A stretch of 40,498 bases of DNA, from NCBI GenBank assembly GCA_947073545.1, contig CAMTMP010000036.1, forward strand, positions 1 to 40,498, given 5' to 3'. Position numbers and translations under genes: made by a program. The notes below the pieces were generated by a model. It saw nothing but the letters and a program-made list of their open reading frames with translations. It ran no database searches and was not told the origin of the DNA. The stretch comes from an uncultured bacterium (GTDB lineage: Bacteria; Bacillota; Clostridia; Lachnospirales; Lachnospiraceae). This document shows, piece after piece, positions 18,571-26,604 of this stretch. Within the stretch, counting starts at the first letter, position 1. The number at the start of each line of letters is the position of its first letter.

Positions 18571-18593
18571 CACAACAGAAAGGAGGCACTCAC

Positions 18594-18746
18594 ATGGCAT
18601 ACAGAATCTTAAAAAGTCTGATCTCAAACAGCGCAAAATCCGGCACGGAACTCACCGAAATGGCCGATGTCTATTACGGCGCGGGCAGACTGACGACCGA
18701 AGAATACTGCGATATCCTTGAACGGATCAATACTATGGCAGACTAA
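18594..18746 (+). CDS. XkdX-like small phage protein
   Basis: A 50-aa protein (MAYRILKSLISN..., TTEEYCDILERINTM) with a strong AAAGGAGG site. Short helical proteins ending in a Y-(E)-I-L-(E/D)-R-type segment after the fibre genes are the XkdX family of siphophage and PBSX-like modules, usually followed by the holin. Here no holin follows: the next sequence is a terminator and then a host gene on the other strand. Confidence 0.6.
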   Translation: MAYRILKSLISNSAKSGTELTEMADVYYGAGRLTTEEYCDILERINTMAD

Positions 18747-18762
18747 TTCTCCGAAAAAGGAA

Positions 18763-18794
18763 GGATGCAGGTATTCATCACAATGCCTGCATCC
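18763..18794. terminator. bidirectional terminator between tail module and host regulator
   Basis: GGATGCAGG (18763-18771) pairs perfectly with CCTGCATCC (18786-18794). It lies between two convergent genes. An A-rich stretch (CCGAAAAAGGAA) lies on one side and CCTAAAATTTCATTTCC on the other, so it could stop transcription from both directions. Confidence 0.65.
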
Positions 18795-18823
18795 CCTAAA
18801 ATTTCATTTCCTCACACTTATCC

Positions 18824-20818
18824 TCACCCAAACTTCGCAATATCGTAAGTCAGCGTGATATCTTTCTCTCCGTAGAGTTTAAAATAATTCTGCACGATAC
18901 GATCTGTCACCACACGCACATTCTCCCGCTCCGTGCCTAAAAGGATCACCAAAAATTGGGAGCTGCTGTATCTCGCGCCCACGTCCACGCCGCGCAGGGA
19001 TTTGCAGATCGCCTGCTCCATACACTGCATGGCGGTTTCCATACGCTCCAGCTTGACTTCGCTGCCATTTGAGGAGAACAGGGTAAAGAGCAAAAGCTGC
19101 GTCTCCTTCTTGCTTCGCGCCGACATATGCTTCACGAAATCATACACATGATTGAACTCGTCGTAATCCACTTGGAACACGCCCTGATAGGCCTCCCGAT
19201 TCTTGATCGCATCTATAATTTTATCCAGATCACTCTGAGACTGTTCAGGTGTCCGCAGAATACCTGATCTCTGGAAGAATCCATAATGGATTCCTCTGCT
19301 CTGTTTTACGAGATAAAGCGCCTTATCGGCTCTTCTGTAAAGCTCCTCAAACTCTCTGCCGTCCGTTCCGGAGATACTGATACCCACCGAAAGCTCCGCG
19401 TCCTTGAGTACCTCGATCTCCTCCTGCTTTTTGCGGAATGCATCCAAAAGCTCTTTCACCTTCTGAGTAACGGCTTCCTCGTCAGTAATGCCAGCCAGAT
19501 AATACAAGAACTCATCCCCGCCGGTTCTGCAGACAATCTCGTTGCCGCATACATCCTTCAGAACGTCGGCAACCACTTTCAAGGCATAATCTCCCATCAG
19601 GTGACCGTGCACATCGTTAATATGACGGAAATGATCGAGATCGATCAGCATCAGGGTGCCGCCCTCCGCACGCAGACTGATGGAAATATCATGTTCTCCC
19701 TTCTGCCTGCTTAAAACTCCCGTCAGATAATCGACAGGCGATTCCAATATATCCTCGGCACCCATGGCAATGCCCATGATCTTGCCGCTGTCAAAAATCG
19801 GCGTAGCCAGATCTTCTTCCGGCATCCACATTTTTTCCAGAGCGCCTTCTTTAATCAAATCCACAAAAATATCCACCAATTCAGGATCCCACTGGCTTCC
19901 CTTGCCCTTCTCTAACTCCTGCATGACCACGTCGTCATTCAGCCGCCTGCGGTAAACACGGTTGCTGGTCATGGCGTCATAGGAATCCACCAAACCGATC
20001 ACACGGGCTACCAACGGAATCGACTCACCCTTTAACCCCTCCGGGTATCCCCTTCCGTCATAGCGCTCGTGATGGTATTTCGCGCCCACATTGACATTGG
20101 GAAACATCTTGAAGTCATTCAAAATCTCCGCGCCCACAAGGGTATGCCCCTTGATCAGGCGAAACTCCACATCGGTCAGCCTAAAAGGCTTGTTGAGCAC
20201 GGCGTCCGGCACGCCGATCTTACCCACATCATGCAGCATCGCCACATAATAAATGTTCTGAATCTCCTCCTCAGACCAGCCTAAACGCTGTGCAAGAAGT
20301 TCGGAATACGCTGCCACCCGCATGGAGTGTCCTTTGGTATAGTCGTCCTTCGCATCCACCGTATTTGCGACCGTCATAATCGCCTGAATCGTGATGCGCT
20401 CCATCTCCTTCGTCTTTTCATCCAGTCTGCGCTGCAGATCCTTGCGATAGCCGTCAAGTTCGATCGTGCTTCTGATACGGCTTAACATGATATTCGGCTC
20501 AAAAGGCTTGGAAATATAATCATTTGCGCCCACTCGAAAGCACTCGATCTCTGTCTCCGCACTGCGGTCGGCCGTCAGAAAGATAACGGGAATCTTATTC
20601 CAATGCGTGTCTCTTTGCAGCTTCGCCATAACCTCGAAGCCGTCTAATTCCGGCATGTTAATATCCAGAAGAATTAGATCCGGGGTGTGCCGCTCCAAAT
20701 ACTTAAATGCCTGCTTTCCCGAATTTACGGCCACCGCCTTGTACTCCCCCTCAAGGAGCTTCTGCGCCGTCGACAGCGTCAGTCTGTCATCATCGACAAT
20801 CAAGATTATTTTTTTCAT
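18824..20818 (-). CDS. response regulator: REC, HD-GYP and GGDEF domains
   Basis: A 664-aa cytoplasmic regulator. REC, residues 1-120: acidic pocket DD10-11, phosphoacceptor D52 in LILLDINMPELDG, and K105. HD-GYP, about 150-325: HD at 196-197 (AMLHDVGKIG), HH at 249-250 and GRGYPEGL at 255-262, all the residues needed for c-di-GMP breakdown. GGDEF, about 365-510: RTGGDEFLYYL intact at 433-437, so c-di-GMP synthesis is possible. The last ~130 residues look like a second, degenerate GGDEF-type domain (YSSSQFLVIL where the motif should be). No DNA-binding domain is seen. The signal and partner kinase are not in the window. It lies downstream of sigE but has its own promoter. Confidence 0.88.
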   Translation of the reverse strand: MKKIILIVDDDRLTLSTAQKLLEGEYKAVAVNSGKQAFKYLERHTPDLILLDINMPELDGFEVMAKLQRDTHWNKIPVIFLTADRSAETEIECFRVGANDYISKPFEPNIMLSRIRSTIELDGYRKDLQRRLDEKTKEMERITIQAIMTVANTVDAKDDYTKGHSMRVAAYSELLAQRLGWSEEEIQNIYYVAMLHDVGKIGVPDAVLNKPFRLTDVEFRLIKGHTLVGAEILNDFKMFPNVNVGAKYHHERYDGRGYPEGLKGESIPLVARVIGLVDSYDAMTSNRVYRRRLNDDVVMQELEKGKGSQWDPELVDIFVDLIKEGALEKMWMPEEDLATPIFDSGKIMGIAMGAEDILESPVDYLTGVLSRQKGEHDISISLRAEGGTLMLIDLDHFRHINDVHGHLMGDYALKVVADVLKDVCGNEIVCRTGGDEFLYYLAGITDEEAVTQKVKELLDAFRKKQEEIEVLKDAELSVGISISGTDGREFEELYRRADKALYLVKQSRGIHYGFFQRSGILRTPEQSQSDLDKIIDAIKNREAYQGVFQVDYDEFNHVYDFVKHMSARSKKETQLLLFTLFSSNGSEVKLERMETAMQCMEQAICKSLRGVDVGARYSSSQFLVILLGTERENVRVVTDRIVQNYFKLYGEKDITLTYDIAKFG

Positions 20819-20860
20819 TTGTCCCCCATACTATCTATGTAACATGCAACTCCTTTTTTT

Positions 20861-20889
20861 ATTATACCCGCACCAGAGACAAAAAGCAA
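20861..20889 (-). promoter_or_regulatory. sigma-A promoter of the HD-GYP/GGDEF regulator
   Basis: On the minus strand TTGCTT (20889-20884) and a perfect TATAAT (20866-20861) are separated by exactly 17 bases. The start codon is about 43 bases downstream, with GGGGG before it. The regulator can therefore be expressed independently of the sporulation operon. Confidence 0.65.
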
Positions 20890-20901
20890 ACATAACTCGG
20901 A

Positions 20902-21642
20902 TCAATTGTCCTTGCTCATCTCCTTTTTCAGACGACGCATGATCTTTTTCTCCAGTCTTGAAATATAGGACTGGGAAATACCGAGGAGTTCTGCCACCTC
21001 CTTCTGCGTCAGTTCCTTCCCTTCCGCGTTCCCGATGCCGAAGCGCAGGCGGATGATCGTCTGCTCTCTCTCAGACAATTTGGCGATTGCCCGGATTAAT
21101 AGCTTTCTCTCCACCTCGTCCTCCAGGTTCTTGTAAATCACATCCTCCTCCGTGCCCAATATATCCGAGAGCAGAAGCTCATTGCCGTCCCAGTCCACAT
21201 TCAAAGGCTCGTCGATGGAAACCTCCATCCGATGCTTATTGTTTCTTCTCAGGTACATCAGTATTTCATTCTCGATACAGCGTGAGGCATAAGTCGCCAG
21301 CTTGATGTTCTTACCCGGATTAAAGGTGTTGATGGACTTGATCAGTCCGATGGTTCCTATGGAGATCAGATCCTCCACACCCACTCCCGTGTTGTCAAAC
21401 TTTTTCGCAATGTACACCACCAGTCTTAAGTTATGCTCTATCAGAATCGATTTGGCCTCGTCTTCATATTCCGTTCCCAGATCGCCGATGATCTCGTTCT
21501 CCTTCTCGCTCTCGAGAGGCGGCGGAAGCACCTCTGCCCCTCCTATGTAATGAATGTCTCCCTGTCTGGTCATCAGGAATTTCTGATCCCTGTGCACCAT
21601 CTTAAACTGAATCTTCCCGGGGATTGCCACTTTTAAAACCAT
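20902..21642 (-). CDS. sigE: RNA polymerase sporulation sigma factor, pro-sigma-E
   Basis: A 246-aa sigma-70-family protein. About 32 residues precede [13 protein letters not shown], matching the pro-sequence of sigma-E and the site cut by SpoIIGA. Region 2 is highly conserved ([51 protein letters not shown]), then FDEP-like [19 protein letters not shown], and region 4 ends with the helix-turn-helix [20 protein letters not shown]. Sigma-E drives early mother-cell gene expression after asymmetric division. It is 11 bases from spoIIGA with a strong AGGAGG site, so the two share a transcript. sigG, which often follows, is absent here. Confidence 0.95.
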   Translation of the reverse strand: MVLKVAIPGKIQFKMVHRDQKFLMTRQGDIHYIGGAEVLPPPLESEKENEIIGDLGTEYEDEAKSILIEHNLRLVVYIAKKFDNTGVGVEDLISIGTIGLIKSINTFNPGKNIKLATYASRCIENEILMYLRRNNKHRMEVSIDEPLNVDWDGNELLLSDILGTEEDVIYKNLEDEVERKLLIRAIAKLSEREQTIIRLRFGIGNAEGKELTQKEVAELLGISQSYISRLEKKIMRRLKKEMSKDN

Positions 21643-21653
21643 CTTTTTTCCTC

Positions 21654-22466
21654 CTAGTTTTCTAATAGACCGGGGTGTAATATCATTTGGTAATCGCCAT
21701 CCTCCGATATTCCCGTATCACAAACCGCAACTATGACATGCTCTCTTTTGATCGTCCCGCCCGCCTCCTCTATCAGCATCTCCGGCAGCTCATAGGCCGA
21801 AAGTATCCCGCTCTGCTTTCCCACGCTTCTGTACGGAACCGCATGAAACTTTTCCTGAGAAAGACAGGACGCCATGCAGCGGGCTATCTTCCTGCTGATA
21901 ATGCTCACCGGCGCGCCGCTTATCGGGTCTGACAGATGGTTTCCCGTATCCACCAGAGCGCTTATGCGGATTTCCTGCCTAAGAGACGGCACAAAGACGC
22001 GCACTGTCCGCAGGCTGTCCTCCCGCTTTTTCATAAGCTGCCGTATAACGGCTCTCATCGCCAGATAAGAAAGTGTGCCAGCCGTCAGGGTTAAAAAAAG
22101 ACCTCCGCTTCCCTTCAGAACGGTTCTTAAGCGATTCAGAATCCATATCATACCACCGCCGAAAAAAAAGCCGGCGGCAGCCATCGACAGGGACGCTTTC
22201 AAAAGGCTGCGCACACCGTGTATCTGATAGGTGAGACACATCATACACATACTGACAGGCACGGAACCGAGTATAAGTCTGCCTCCCACCGTGAATACCG
22301 GCAGCATTAAACTTACGCAGCTCATCCCGGCTCCCACTGCCGCTCCCAGCCAGATTCTCCGGCGCGTGGCAGTACGCCGCATAAGAAGTCCGGCCAGAGA
22401 CAACAGATACAGATCAGTCGCCATCTGCAGGATGAAAACACTGTCAATATATAATTTGTAATACAC
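21654..22466 (-). CDS. spoIIGA: sporulation sigma-E processing peptidase (aspartic protease)
   Basis: A 270-aa protein. The N-terminal ~150 residues contain about five membrane segments (e.g. [32 protein letters not shown]). The C-terminal domain carries the single aspartic-protease motif [12 protein letters not shown]. It dimerises in the septal membrane and, on a forespore signal, cuts pro-sigma-E. I choose the GTG at 22466 ([12 protein letters not shown]) because GGAGGTG lies 4-6 bases upstream and SpoIIGA proteins start with [12 protein letters not shown] sequence; the longer open frame would add 19 unsupported residues. It sits directly upstream of sigE, the classical spoIIG operon. Confidence 0.93.
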   Translation of the reverse strand: MYYKLYIDSVFILQMATDLYLLSLAGLLMRRTATRRRIWLGAAVGAGMSCVSLMLPVFTVGGRLILGSVPVSMCMMCLTYQIHGVRSLLKASLSMAAAGFFFGGGMIWILNRLRTVLKGSGGLFLTLTAGTLSYLAMRAVIRQLMKKREDSLRTVRVFVPSLRQEIRISALVDTGNHLSDPISGAPVSIISRKIARCMASCLSQEKFHAVPYRSVGKQSGILSAYELPEMLIEEAGGTIKREHVIVAVCDTGISEDGDYQMILHPGLLEN

Positions 22467-22490
22467 ATTCCACCTCCGTAATTCCTTTTC

Positions 22491-22523
22491 ATTATAGGAA
22501 ATACCGGGTGCATTTTCTGTCAC
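22491..22523 (-). promoter_or_regulatory. spoIIG-type promoter with a long spacer
   Basis: On the minus strand GTGACA (22523-22518) and a perfect TATAAT (22496-22491) are 21 bases apart. The Bacillus subtilis spoIIG promoter is known for a spacer about 5 bp too long, which makes it depend on Spo0A~P. The element lies 24 bases upstream of the GTG start. A clear Spo0A box was not recognised. Confidence 0.55.
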
Positions 22524-22576
22524 AATCAGGGGGCATTTCCCCTATTTTTCCAGACAGATAACAACAAAGTAGAACA

Positions 22577-22607
22577 AAATGCCACAGGATATTCTCCTGT
22601 GGCATTT
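22577..22607 (-). terminator. intrinsic terminator after ftsZ
   Basis: A perfect 13-bp stem (22577-22589 with 22595-22607) and a 5-base loop. On the minus strand it is followed by TGTTCT beyond the stem's own TTT. It separates ftsZ from the spoIIG promoter. Confidence 0.75.
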
Positions 22608-22683
22608 CACATCTTTCCATATTATCATAAATTTCTATGCTGCATTTTTTCTGCAGCTGTATCCGGCAAACCCGTACCGTTTA

Positions 22684-23898
22684 CTACTTTCTCAGGAAAC
22701 TCGGGATATCCAACGATTTCTCCTCCACGGAGCTCTTGATATCATTGGTTTTCTGAATCCCGATGGGCTTAAGTCCCGCCTGTGTCTTAGCCTGTCCGCC
22801 CTGTGACGCAATCGGCTGTTTCAGACCCATATTCGCCGCCGCAAACGCGCTTAAGCCTGCGCCTGCACCCACCGTGCTCTTCCCCTGCAGGGAGGTGGGC
22901 GTTATGTATCCGCTCTTAAATCCGAGTCCCGCGCCCTGTCTAGCCGCTTTCTCCTCGATACCCGTAGCTATAATGGTGACGTTACAGGTGTCTGTCATAC
23001 TGGAATCATACATGGCTCCGAATATAATATTTACCTCATCGCCCGTCAGGTTTCTCACATAATCGGACGCATCGGACGCATCCGCGAGGGAAATATCTCC
23101 GGATACGTTGATAATCACATGGGTTGCCCCGGTGATCGTCGTCTCAAGCAGCGGACTCTCCACCGCCATCTTAGCTGCCTCCGACGCCTTATCGTCACCT
23201 TTTCCGGTGCCGATACCGATGTGCGCGATCCCCTTGTCCTTCATAACGGTCTGTACATCCGCAAAATCCAAATTGATGATGGCAGGCATATTAATCAGGT
23301 CGGTAATACCCTGCACCGCCTGCTGCAATACCTCATCCGCTTTCTTAAGCGCCTCCGGCATGGTAGTACGCCTGTCCACAATCTCAAGCAGTTTATCGTT
23401 CGGAATCACGATCAGCGTATCTACATTGTCTTTAATCTTCTCAATCCCGGCCAGCGCATTGGTCATACGCGCCTTCGCTTCAAACCGGAAAGGCTTCGTC
23501 ACAACGCCGACGGTCAAAATGCCCATATCCTTCGCCAGCTTGGCCACCACAGGTGCCGCGCCCGTTCCGGTGCCGCCGCCCATACCGCAGGTGACAAACA
23601 CCATGTCCGCCCCCTTTAAAGCCTGCGCAACCTCCTCGGCGCTTTCCTCCGCCGCCTTCTCGCCGATTTCCGGCTTCGCTCCGGCACCAAGTCCCTTAGT
23701 AAGCTTCTCACCGATCTGCAGCAGTCTGGTCGCCCTGCAAAGCTGCAAAGCCTGTTTATCCGTATTGATACCGATAAATTCTACACCGTCAATCTCTTCA
23801 TCTATCATTCTATTTACAGCGTTGTTGCCCGCGCCGCCGACACCAACGACGATAATTTTCGCAGCGGACTCCGCTTCATTCGACTTAATCTCCAGCAA
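22684..23898 (-). CDS. ftsZ: cell division GTPase FtsZ
   Basis: A 404-aa tubulin-like GTPase that polymerises at midcell and recruits the divisome. Visible: [13 protein letters not shown] near residues 19-31, the tubulin signature GGGTGTG at 107-113, the T7-loop region [11 protein letters not shown], a variable Ala/Gly-rich linker and the conserved C-terminal peptide DIPSFLRK that binds partners. I choose the TTG start at 23898 because AGGAGG lies 7 bases upstream and the protein then begins [10 protein letters not shown], as usual in this group; longer frames add unrelated residues. It has its own promoter and terminator, with no ftsA upstream. Confidence 0.96.
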   Translation of the reverse strand: MLEIKSNEAESAAKIIVVGVGGAGNNAVNRMIDEEIDGVEFIGINTDKQALQLCRATRLLQIGEKLTKGLGAGAKPEIGEKAAEESAEEVAQALKGADMVFVTCGMGGGTGTGAAPVVAKLAKDMGILTVGVVTKPFRFEAKARMTNALAGIEKIKDNVDTLIVIPNDKLLEIVDRRTTMPEALKKADEVLQQAVQGITDLINMPAIINLDFADVQTVMKDKGIAHIGIGTGKGDDKASEAAKMAVESPLLETTITGATHVIINVSGDISLADASDASDYVRNLTGDEVNIIFGAMYDSSMTDTCNVTIIATGIEEKAARQGAGLGFKSGYITPTSLQGKSTVGAGAGLSAFAAANMGLKQPIASQGGQAKTQAGLKPIGIQKTNDIKSSVEEKSLDIPSFLRK

Positions 23899-23948
23899 GG
23901 TGTTTCCTCCTTCTACTTCCACATACTCCGTGCACAATCATATACTTT

Positions 23949-23977
23949 ATCATATAATTATTTTCCGAACTTAGCAA
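23949..23977 (-). promoter_or_regulatory. sigma-A promoter of ftsZ
   Basis: On the minus strand TTGCTA (23977-23972) and TATGAT (23954-23949) are separated by exactly 17 bases, in the AT-rich gap between divIB and ftsZ. The expected leader is about 45 nt to the TTG start. Confidence 0.6.
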
Positions 23978-24088
23978 GCCATTTTTTTCTTTTTGTCCCG
24001 TTTGCGCCGATTTTGTTATTTTCATCCTACGCCATGCGCCTGCCTCCTGTTGACGGGGTAAGCGCGAAAATGCGCGTATTATGGCGCT

Positions 24089-24952
24089 TCAATCCTGTTC
24101 GAAGCTGTATGTCTTCGTGTCTTCGCTGTATTCACGCATATCTAAAGTACCACTTTTTCCCAGAAGATCCGGCAGAATGTACTGCAGCTTCATAATCTTT
24201 TCGTCGATATCTTTATTTTCCCCCAGCGCAATCTTCGCATCGCCAAAATACAACGTCACGTTATAAACACTGTCAAAATAAATCCTGTCCGCCGTGAGCG
24301 AATACTTGGAAAGCTGCTGGGTAATATTCAAAATTTCGTCGAACAGCTCCGGCTTGTCCACCGGCAGTGCCTCGTGAAGGATCACATGATCGAAGGTAAG
24401 CCCCGTCACCTGCGGGATCCCGGCCGTTTCCTCAAGCGAAGTCTCCACCACTATGCCGTCCTTGTCAAAATACACATAACGCCCCAGATACCTGACATAG
24501 CCCGCCAGCGCTTTCTCGTAAACCGTAATCCGGATTGTGTCTTTCGTCTCGATGTCCACATCCATGGTCTCAATAAAGGGAATGCCCTCAATCCCTTTGT
24601 CACGGTATTTCAGGGAGAGAAGCAGAGAATTATCCCCGAATCTTCCCCCCATAACCATCTCCATAATCTCTTCGTTCGTATAGTGGATGCTGCCGTCCAC
24701 GTGAACCGTCGTCACTTTATAATTATTGACTATATACAGAAATCCTCCTGCCAGAAGAACGAGCAGGGAACCGAGAACCGCCAGCACAATGACAGCCCGC
24801 TTCGCCCTGCCAAACCGCAGTTTTTGCGGTTTCTCCTCACGCTTTCTCTCCCTGCGCTTCTTCTTTTTCGGCTCCACCACATCCCCGTTCTTAATCAGCC
24901 GCAGATTCGGATTCGTCCTTTTTTTCTTTTTTACGGTTTTCTTATCGCTCAT
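24089..24952 (-). CDS. divIB: cell division protein DivIB/FtsQ
   Basis: A 287-aa bitopic membrane protein: a very basic cytoplasmic tail of ~60 residues (KKKKRT..., KKKKRRERKREEK), one membrane span (AVIVLAVLGSLLVLLAGGFLY), then a POTRA-like domain beginning YKVTTVHVDGSIHYTNEEI and a beta domain with TIRITVYEKALAGYVRYLG. It works with FtsL and DivIC to activate the septal synthase. The ATG at 24952 has GAGG 7 bases upstream. It is separated from murA by 331 bases of repeats and a structured element, unusual spacing inside this cluster. Confidence 0.9.
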   Translation of the reverse strand: MSDKKTVKKKKRTNPNLRLIKNGDVVEPKKKKRRERKREEKPQKLRFGRAKRAVIVLAVLGSLLVLLAGGFLYIVNNYKVTTVHVDGSIHYTNEEIMEMVMGGRFGDNSLLLSLKYRDKGIEGIPFIETMDVDIETKDTIRITVYEKALAGYVRYLGRYVYFDKDGIVVETSLEETAGIPQVTGLTFDHVILHEALPVDKPELFDEILNITQQLSKYSLTADRIYFDSVYNVTLYFGDAKIALGENKDIDEKIMKLQYILPDLLGKSGTLDMREYSEDTKTYSFEQD

Positions 24953-24984
24953 CTGCAAACCTCATTTCCCACAGCACAAGGAGT

Positions 24985-25189
24985 GCGGAGAATGCCTATC
25001 TCAACTTCATTCACCCTGCGCGAAGAATGCTTATTCAACCTCTCTCAACCCACGCAGAGAATGCTTATCTCAACCTCTCTCAACCCGCGCAAGAATACCT
25101 ATCAACTTCTTTCATCCCGTGCGGAGAATGCCTCTCAACCTCTCTCAACCCACGCAGAGAATACCTCTCAGCCTCACTCATTCCGTGCA
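24985..25189. repeat. tandem imperfect 32-36 bp repeats upstream of divIB
   Basis: About six adjacent units, each starting with a GCRGAGAATRCC-like core (GCAGAGAATGC in the best copies) followed by a TCAACCTCTCTCAACCC-like part, with small length changes. The units abut with no unique spacers. They lead directly into the structured element at 25190, which starts with the same GAGAATGCC core. Short open frames across this stretch are by-products of the repeat. The 331-base gap between murA and divIB holds only these repeats, the structured element and the divIB ribosome site. Confidence 0.75.
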
Positions 25190-25284
25190 GAGAATGCCGT
25201 ATTTCAGGCATTCTCCTATGCGAAACTTAGTGCTTCTTGGCGTCCCGTCCTATGGCGGGATGTCTTTAGAAGCACTTTTCGCAT
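25190..25284. other. structured intergenic element, copy A (after murA)
   Basis: Hairpin 1: GAGAATGCC (25190-25198) with GGCATTCTC (25207-25215). Hairpin 2: a 67-base stem-loop at 25218-25284 with stems ATGCGAAA/TTTCGCAT, AGTGCTTCT/AGAAGCACT and CGTCCCG/CGGGATG and the loop TCCTATGG. A near-identical copy lies after mraY at 29183-29277, with paired changes in the stems. It ends on the first base of the murA stop codon. The pairing works on either strand; murA/divIB transcription would make the minus-strand RNA. Confidence 0.75.
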
Positions 25285-26534
25285 TATGCCAGTTCCACAT
25301 CCGCCCCCAGCTCCCGCAGGCTTCTTGTGATATCTTCATACCCCCGGTCAATATAATGGCGGTTTGTCACGATGCCCGTACCCTCCGCGGCAAGCGCCGC
25401 CGCAACAAGGGCCGCCCCGCCCCGAAGCTCTTTCGCCTCCACAATGGTATTACAAAGCCGCCTCCCGCCGAAGATGCAGGCACAGTTTCCCTCCACCCGG
25501 ATGTCGGCTCCCATTTTCAAAAGCTCAGGCACGATCCGGTACCGATTCTCAAAAACCGTCTCCACAATCCGCCCTCCCTGTCCCGAAATGGTCATGGCGG
25601 CCATGAAAAGGGACTGTAAATCCGTGGGAAATCCGGGATAAACCGCTGTCACCAGATTCTTATCGAGCCTGCGGCACGCCCTGCCCTCCACCAGAAGGCC
25701 CTCCGGCGACGATGACAGGCGTACACCCATTTTCTGTGCATAGACAAGCACACTCTCCATCTGGCTGCAGGGCGCATCCTCCAAAAAGACATGACCACCG
25801 GCACACATGCATGCCGCCAGATATGTGCCCGCCACGATCCGGTCGGCCGGCACACGGAATCGCACGGGATGAAGCTTCTTCACCCCCTCGATCACCAACC
25901 GGTCTGTCCCCACGCCACTGATCCTGCCGCCGGCGCTTAACAGAAATTCACACAATGCCTGTATCTCCGGCTCTCTGGCCGCCGGATGGATCACGGTCTC
26001 CCCCTCTGCCAGAACCGCCGCCAAAATCAAATTTTCCGTCACGCCCACGCTGACAAAAGGCAGTTTATGCACCGCACCGTGAAGCCGCCCCGCTCTGGCG
26101 CAAAACTCCTCCGGCCCCTCCATAATCTCCACACCCATGCGCCGCAGCGCGCGCAAGTGCTGGTCGATGGGCCGTTTCCCGATCACGCAGCCTCCCGGAT
26201 ATTCCATGGCAACCTCACCCATACGGGCAAGCAGCGCCCCAAGAAGCATAATCGAGGAGCGCATCACCCCCACGGAATCGGCAGGCATATCGCACTCGGC
26301 CACACCGCAGGTGTTGATGCGGATCACGTCCGCCCTTCTGCAGACCCGGCATCCCAGACTTTCCAAAAGCCGCAGCATATGGTATACATCCGAAATATCC
26401 GGGCAGTTCTCGATCTCACAGGTACCGTCTATCAAAAGTGTCGCCGCCAGAATCGGCAGCGAGGCATTTTTTGACCCTTGTATCTTCGTCTGTCCCGAGA
26501 GACAGTTTCCACCATAGATACGAACAGCGTCCAT
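25284..26534 (-). CDS. murA: UDP-N-acetylglucosamine 1-carboxyvinyltransferase
   Basis: A 416-aa EPSP-synthase-fold enzyme that transfers enolpyruvate from PEP to UDP-GlcNAc, the first committed step of peptidoglycan synthesis, in the cytoplasm. The catalytic residues are present: K22-N23 in GSKNASLPILAA, and C116 in YPGGCVIGKRP, the cysteine attacked by fosfomycin. Other family motifs are VPADRIVAGTYLAA and PTDLQSLFMAAM. Length is normal (~417). In this cluster it sits between ftsW and divIB, where murG or murB is often found. Many Firmicutes carry two murA genes; a second copy may lie elsewhere. Confidence 0.94.
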   Translation of the reverse strand: MDAVRIYGGNCLSGQTKIQGSKNASLPILAATLLIDGTCEIENCPDISDVYHMLRLLESLGCRVCRRADVIRINTCGVAECDMPADSVGVMRSSIMLLGALLARMGEVAMEYPGGCVIGKRPIDQHLRALRRMGVEIMEGPEEFCARAGRLHGAVHKLPFVSVGVTENLILAAVLAEGETVIHPAAREPEIQALCEFLLSAGGRISGVGTDRLVIEGVKKLHPVRFRVPADRIVAGTYLAACMCAGGHVFLEDAPCSQMESVLVYAQKMGVRLSSSPEGLLVEGRACRRLDKNLVTAVYPGFPTDLQSLFMAAMTISGQGGRIVETVFENRYRIVPELLKMGADIRVEGNCACIFGGRRLCNTIVEAKELRGGAALVAAALAAEGTGIVTNRHYIDRGYEDITRSLRELGADVELA

Positions 26535-26604
26535 AAACTTACCTCTGTTTCTATTTATGACCTATTCTATCTATATGGATTTTCGACAAAAAATTATCTT
26601 GTCC

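Noticed and set aside
23108..23974. 288-codon plus-strand open frame opposite ftsZ
   Set aside because: Shadow of strongly biased ftsZ codons; no ribosome site and no domain features.
24985..25189. CRISPR array
   Set aside because: The units abut, vary along their whole length and have no unique spacers; no cas genes are near.
25027..25230. Repeat-containing small protein on the + strand upstream of divIB
   Set aside because: The open frame follows from the 33-bp tandem repeat; there is no ribosome site and repeat units change length out of frame.
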